Shown here in pieces: positions 60,624 to 64,000 of a stretch of DNA of 64,000 nucleotides (positions within the stretch are counted from its first letter, which is position 1; the number at the start of each line of letters is the position of its first letter). The position numbers were made by a program, and so were the translations under genes. Below the pieces are notes generated by a model that saw only the letters and a list, made by a program, of their open reading frames with translations, did no database searches and was not told the DNA's origin. Source of the stretch: JAZQQB01 sp045628865 (GTDB lineage: Bacteria; Bacillota; Clostridia; Lachnospirales; Lachnospiraceae); contig JAZQQB010000029.1 in assembly GCA_045628865.1 (NCBI GenBank), positions 1 to 64,000 of the forward strand. Direction: 5' to 3'.

Positions 60624-61664
60624 ATGAGTGAAAAGAAAGTAATTGGAACAGAATTATTAAAGGGACAGGGACTTGGTAACCAGCTTTTTTGCTATGTTAC
60701 CATTCGAGCTGTAGCCAAATCAATGGGATATGATTTCAGCATTCTTGGAGCGGATACCTTGGCAAACAACATGCATAGCAGCTGTGGTCTTTATTTCATG
60801 GACCTTGATCTTGGTGTTCCAATGGAAAAAGAAGATTTTGAAAAAGAATGTTTTGAGAAGGAACATAGATTGTATTTGGGTAATTCGAAGCATGATATTG
60901 AACATGGTGCCTATATTACAAATACAGATGAAGCGTTACTTCACAGTGAACCAGGAATTTTATGGGTTGGAAATATGCAGGCAGAAGATTATTTTTCTGC
61001 GTATAAAGAGGAACTGAAAGATTGGCTGAAAGTAAAACCAGAATATGACTGTATGGAGTATTCTAAGGATAATCTATGTATTATGCATCTGCGTTGTTCA
61101 GATTATATGGATTCACCAGAACTGTTTCTGAAAAGAAAGTATTGGTTAAAAGGTATGAAACACATGAAAAAGATTAATCCTGATATGGAGTTCATGATCA
61201 TTACAAATGACGTTAAGATTGCCAATAAATTTTTGCCAGGTGTTCCTGCATATAATTTTGATCTTGCAAAAGACTATTCTATTATAAAGAATGCCAAATA
61301 TCTTTTGTTATCTAATTCATCATTTACTTGTTTTCCAGTATTTACAAGTGAAACGGTAAAGTATATTTTGGCACCTAAGTATTGGGCAAGACACAATGTT
61401 TCGGATGGTTATTGGGCTTCAGAACAGAATATTTATTCGGGCTGGAACTACATGGATCGAAAGGGAAAAGTATATACGGCAGAAGAATGTAGGGAAGAAT
61501 TACAGAACTACAAACGTACTTCGCCTAAGTACAAAAAGTTGAATCAAAAGCTGTCTGGTGTAAGTTTGGTGTTAGCAAAAATCAGATACAAATGGATTCG
61601 TTTTACATGGTTCTTTGGAAGAGCAGTTCGTTCGCTCTATAGAAGAATTACAGGTAAACAGTAA
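60624..61664 (+). CDS. Divergent GT11-like glycosyltransferase
   Basis: This is a 346-residue protein. GQGLGNQLF (14-22), MHLRCSDY (154-161) and LLSNSSFTCFPV are GT11-like motifs, though each is altered (for example C158 and S159 in place of the usual RT before DY). A basic C-terminal tail follows from about residue 300, perhaps membrane-associated (IRYKWIRFTWFFGRAVRSLYRR). It probably transfers fucose or a related deoxysugar from GDP. It follows the second exporter with a 21-bp gap. Confidence 0.72.
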   Translation: MSEKKVIGTELLKGQGLGNQLFCYVTIRAVAKSMGYDFSILGADTLANNMHSSCGLYFMDLDLGVPMEKEDFEKECFEKEHRLYLGNSKHDIEHGAYITNTDEALLHSEPGILWVGNMQAEDYFSAYKEELKDWLKVKPEYDCMEYSKDNLCIMHLRCSDYMDSPELFLKRKYWLKGMKHMKKINPDMEFMIITNDVKIANKFLPGVPAYNFDLAKDYSIIKNAKYLLLSNSSFTCFPVFTSETVKYILAPKYWARHNVSDGYWASEQNIYSGWNYMDRKGKVYTAEECREELQNYKRTSPKYKKLNQKLSGVSLVLAKIRYKWIRFTWFFGRAVRSLYRRITGKQ

Positions 61665-61682
61665 GAACGCTAGGAGCAAAAT

Positions 61683-63158
61683 ATGTTTTTTAATTCATAT
61701 ATTTTTATTCTGCTATTTTTGCCATTAAGTATAGTGGGATATTTTATATTAAATCATTTTAAACAATATAAAACTGCGACCGCTTTTTTAACTGTGATGT
61801 CTTTGTGGTTTTATGGATACTTTAGTTGGTTTTTCTTACTGACTTTGTTGATTGGAATTACAATAAATTTTTCAATTGGAAGGGTATTGTATAAAATGTC
61901 GCATAAGGAAATACCTGCCAAGTGCATGAAGATACTTGAAGTGGCTGGTATTTTATTGAATTTATCTTATTTGTTTGTTTGCAAATATTATAATTTCTTT
62001 ATTGATAATATAAATGTATTGTTTCAGTCGAGTATTCCGTTTTTAAAAATTGCATTGCCGCTTGGGATTAGTTTTTATACATTCCAGCAAATTGCATTTA
62101 TTGTGGATTCATATCGTGGAGAAACAGAAAAGTACAGCTTTTTAGAATACGTATTGTTTATGAGTTTTTTTCCACAGATTATTCAGGGACCTATCTTATC
62201 CCATGCTGATTTTATGCCACAGTTGCGTGATATGGAAAAGAGAAAGGTAAACTATGAAAATCTTTTGAAAGGCTTTTATGGTTTTTCTTTGGGCTTGGCC
62301 AAAAAAGTACTGATTGCAGATACTCTAGCATCTATAGATCAGTTGGCAAAGGTTGATATTGTAGATCTTGGCTTAACGAATTCGTGGATTGCATTGATTT
62401 GTTATTCTTTACAGCTTTATTTTGATTTTAGTGGATATTGTGATATGGCATATGGTTTAGGGTGTATGTTTAATCTCGATATGCCTGTAAACTTTAATTC
62501 TCCATATAAAGCGGTTACAATTGCAGATTTTTGGGATCGTTGGCATATGACACTTACCCGGTTCTTTACCAAATATGTATATTTTCCTTTGGGAGGAAGC
62601 CGAAAGGGTGTGATTAGAACTTATGTGAATATTATGATCATATTTATCGTAAGTGGATTATGGCATGGATCAGCATGGAATTATGTTGTATGGGGAATTA
62701 TGAATGGTGTTGCAATGATTATATGCAGACTATTCAAGAAACAGATTGCGTATATACCAAAAGTGATTTTGGTTATATGTACATTCATTTTTGATCTGTT
62801 TCATATGGCTATGTTTAATGCCCAAAATGTTGCACAGGGTAATCTCATTATTAAGCAGTGTTTTGTAGCACCAGTGAAGCCAGTAAAGCAGAGCTTCCTG
62901 GATTATTTTAATGGAATCTTTGAGATAAATGCACTTGCAAAACTGGATTTATTCCATTTGCAGACAACATATCCAGCTATGTTATTTTTAGTATTTATTG
63001 GTGTATTATTATGTGGTGTTTTCTTTATGAGGAATACACAGGAAAAAATGGCGGCCTATAAACCGACGGCATGGAAAATGGGAGTTACTATTTTCTTGCT
63101 GACCTGGAGTGTGATTTCAATGTCAGGTGTTGCCACCTTTTTGTATGTGAATTACTAA
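61683..63158 (+). CDS. MBOAT family O-acyltransferase (AlgI/DltB-like)
   Basis: This is a 491-residue polytopic protein behind AGGAGC. MFFNSYIFILLFLPLSIVGYF is the usual AlgI-type opening. LPLGISFYTFQQIAFIVDSYRG and FFPQIIQGPILSHADFMPQL are hallmark segments. WDRWHMTLTRFFTKYVYFPLGGSRKG contains one conserved His, and the catalytic His328 is in GLWHGSAWN. MBOAT proteins pass acyl groups across the membrane for O-acylation of surface polymers. The gene after it encodes a partner of the usual kind. Confidence 0.92.
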   Translation: MFFNSYIFILLFLPLSIVGYFILNHFKQYKTATAFLTVMSLWFYGYFSWFFLLTLLIGITINFSIGRVLYKMSHKEIPAKCMKILEVAGILLNLSYLFVCKYYNFFIDNINVLFQSSIPFLKIALPLGISFYTFQQIAFIVDSYRGETEKYSFLEYVLFMSFFPQIIQGPILSHADFMPQLRDMEKRKVNYENLLKGFYGFSLGLAKKVLIADTLASIDQLAKVDIVDLGLTNSWIALICYSLQLYFDFSGYCDMAYGLGCMFNLDMPVNFNSPYKAVTIADFWDRWHMTLTRFFTKYVYFPLGGSRKGVIRTYVNIMIIFIVSGLWHGSAWNYVVWGIMNGVAMIICRLFKKQIAYIPKVILVICTFIFDLFHMAMFNAQNVAQGNLIIKQCFVAPVKPVKQSFLDYFNGIFEINALAKLDLFHLQTTYPAMLFLVFIGVLLCGVFFMRNTQEKMAAYKPTAWKMGVTIFLLTWSVISMSGVATFLYVNY

Positions 63159-63194
63159 TTTAGATTAAAAAGTTCGAAGATTTTGGAGAAGAAG

Positions 63195-64000
63195 ATGAAA
63201 AAGAAATTTATCATATTTGCTTCTGTCCAAGTAGGGATTTTTTTGCTGATAGCAATTGCAATGATTGTGATTGATCCATATTTTCATTATCATAAGAATA
63301 TGAAGGGTATATCTTATCAGATGCTCAATGAAAGATATATCAATAATGGTATTAGTAGAAATTTCGATTATACAGGGCTGATCATGGGAACATCCATGAC
63401 ACAGAATTTTAAACCTTCAGAAGCAGAAGCGTTATTTGGCGGAACCTTTATAAAAACTCCTTATGCAGGAGCTGGCTTTAAAGAGCTTTCATCAAATATT
63501 CAAATTGCAGCAGATGCAAACAGTGAGCTGAATACTGTCATTATGAGTTTGGATTATGTAGGACTTAGAAGAGACAAGGATTATGTTGCTTATCCGGATA
63601 TTCCAGAGTATTTGTATGATGATGAGTGGTTTAATGATACTCAGTATATATATAACAAAGAAATACTTTACTATGGGTTGATCAAAACATTGATCAGTAC
63701 GGCAAAAGGAGAAGAGAGTACTTCGTTTGACAGCTATTCGTCTTGGGCTAGTGAAGAAACAGGTTTTTCTCATATTATGGAATCATATGACCATGATGAT
63801 TGGATCAGACAAAGAGATATTGGTAATTTCGATTATTTCGATTATGATACAGAATTAGAGAAAGCATATGATAATATTGATCAGAACATCGTAACATTGG
63901 TTGAGAATAATCCAGATATTACGTTCTATTTCTTCTATTCGCCACATTGTATTTTGTATTGGGATTCGTTATATTACCAGGATACAATCAAAATGCAGTT
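63195..64000 (+). CDS. SGNH-like MBOAT partner, secreted/membrane-anchored (partial, cut by window end)
   Basis: The frame is open from ATG 63195 (GGAGAAGAAG upstream) through base 64000, 268 codons with no stop. MKKKFIIFASVQVGIFLLIAIAMIVIDP is a signal anchor. GLIMGTSMTQNFKPSE near residues 61-76 holds the GTS serine that resembles the catalytic Ser of AlgJ/AlgX/DltD-like SGNH enzymes that partner MBOAT proteins. The extracellular domain is rich in Tyr and Asp. The C-terminal Asp/His active-site block lies beyond the window. Confidence 0.75.
   Translation, partial: MKKKFIIFASVQVGIFLLIAIAMIVIDPYFHYHKNMKGISYQMLNERYINNGISRNFDYTGLIMGTSMTQNFKPSEAEALFGGTFIKTPYAGAGFKELSSNIQIAADANSELNTVIMSLDYVGLRRDKDYVAYPDIPEYLYDDEWFNDTQYIYNKEILYYGLIKTLISTAKGEESTSFDSYSSWASEETGFSHIMESYDHDDWIRQRDIGNFDYFDYDTELEKAYDNIDQNIVTLVENNPDITFYFFYSPHCILYWDSLYYQDTIKMQ

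Overview
The window is a long surface-polysaccharide (capsule or exopolysaccharide) biosynthesis locus from a low-GC Gram-positive bacterium. It most resembles a Clostridia/Lachnospiraceae genome. The reasons are an AT-rich composition, strong AGGAGG-type ribosome sites, an EpsG-type polymerase, Wzz/BY-kinase-like chain-length proteins without an outer-membrane Wza, and an exported protein with an H...CxxCG module. The assignment rests on protein character, not on a marker gene. No rRNA, tRNA, CRISPR array or transposase was seen.

Layout. (1) 1-3.4 kb: activated-sugar genes, with the end of GDP-mannose 4,6-dehydratase, GDP-L-fucose synthase and dTDP-4-dehydrorhamnose reductase around an exported protein of unknown function. 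(2) 3.4-4.8 kb: a response-regulator-like fragment and a membrane-anchored transglutaminase-like protein. (3) 4.8-18.4 kb: a first assembly block, all on the + strand, with glycosyltransferases, a polyprenyl-phosphate sugar-1-P transferase, a Wzz-like protein with a truncated kinase-like tail, an EpsG polymerase, a sialyltransferase-like enzyme and a PglK-like ABC exporter. (4) 18.4-20.2 kb: a non-coding 52-bp tandem array, a structured element and a reverse-strand acyltransferase. (5) 20.2-27.3 kb: a complete CMP-pseudaminic acid pathway (PseB, C, F, I, H, G) with an embedded formyltransferase and PIG-L deacetylase. (6) 27.3-40.1 kb: GT-C-like membrane proteins, a WecE-type aminotransferase, an ArnC/GtrB-like GT2, an O-antigen ligase/polymerase-like protein, a second priming transferase and two GT4s. 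(7) 40.1-53.2 kb: a UDP-HexNAc 6-dehydrogenase plus C4-epimerase pair (GalNAcA-type), two AsnB-like amidotransferases, three GT4s and two more membrane proteins. (8) 53.3-64 kb: two GT11 fucosyltransferase-like enzymes, an uncharacterised protein next to an AAA-ATPase/PD-(D/E)XK protein with a decayed relic of the same pair, another GT2, a second PglK-like exporter, and an MBOAT acyltransferase with its partner cut by the window end.

Together the genes supply GDP-fucose, part of dTDP-rhamnose synthesis, CMP-pseudaminic acid (probably in an N-formylated form), a dTDP-4-amino-sugar and an amidated acetamido-uronic acid. They also supply 17 soluble glycosyltransferases, two initiating enzymes, two ABC flippase candidates, polymerase and ligase candidates and O-acylation. 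More than one glycan may be built here.

The most unusual items are the formyltransferase/deacetylase pair inside the pseudaminate operon, a sialyltransferase-like enzyme that fits as a pseudaminyltransferase, and the Wzz protein carrying only the tail of a tyrosine-kinase domain. To these add covarying hairpins that sequester a ribosome site, a 52-bp non-coding tandem array, a 145-bp MITE-like element, and the relic of a duplicated uncharacterised/ATPase gene pair.
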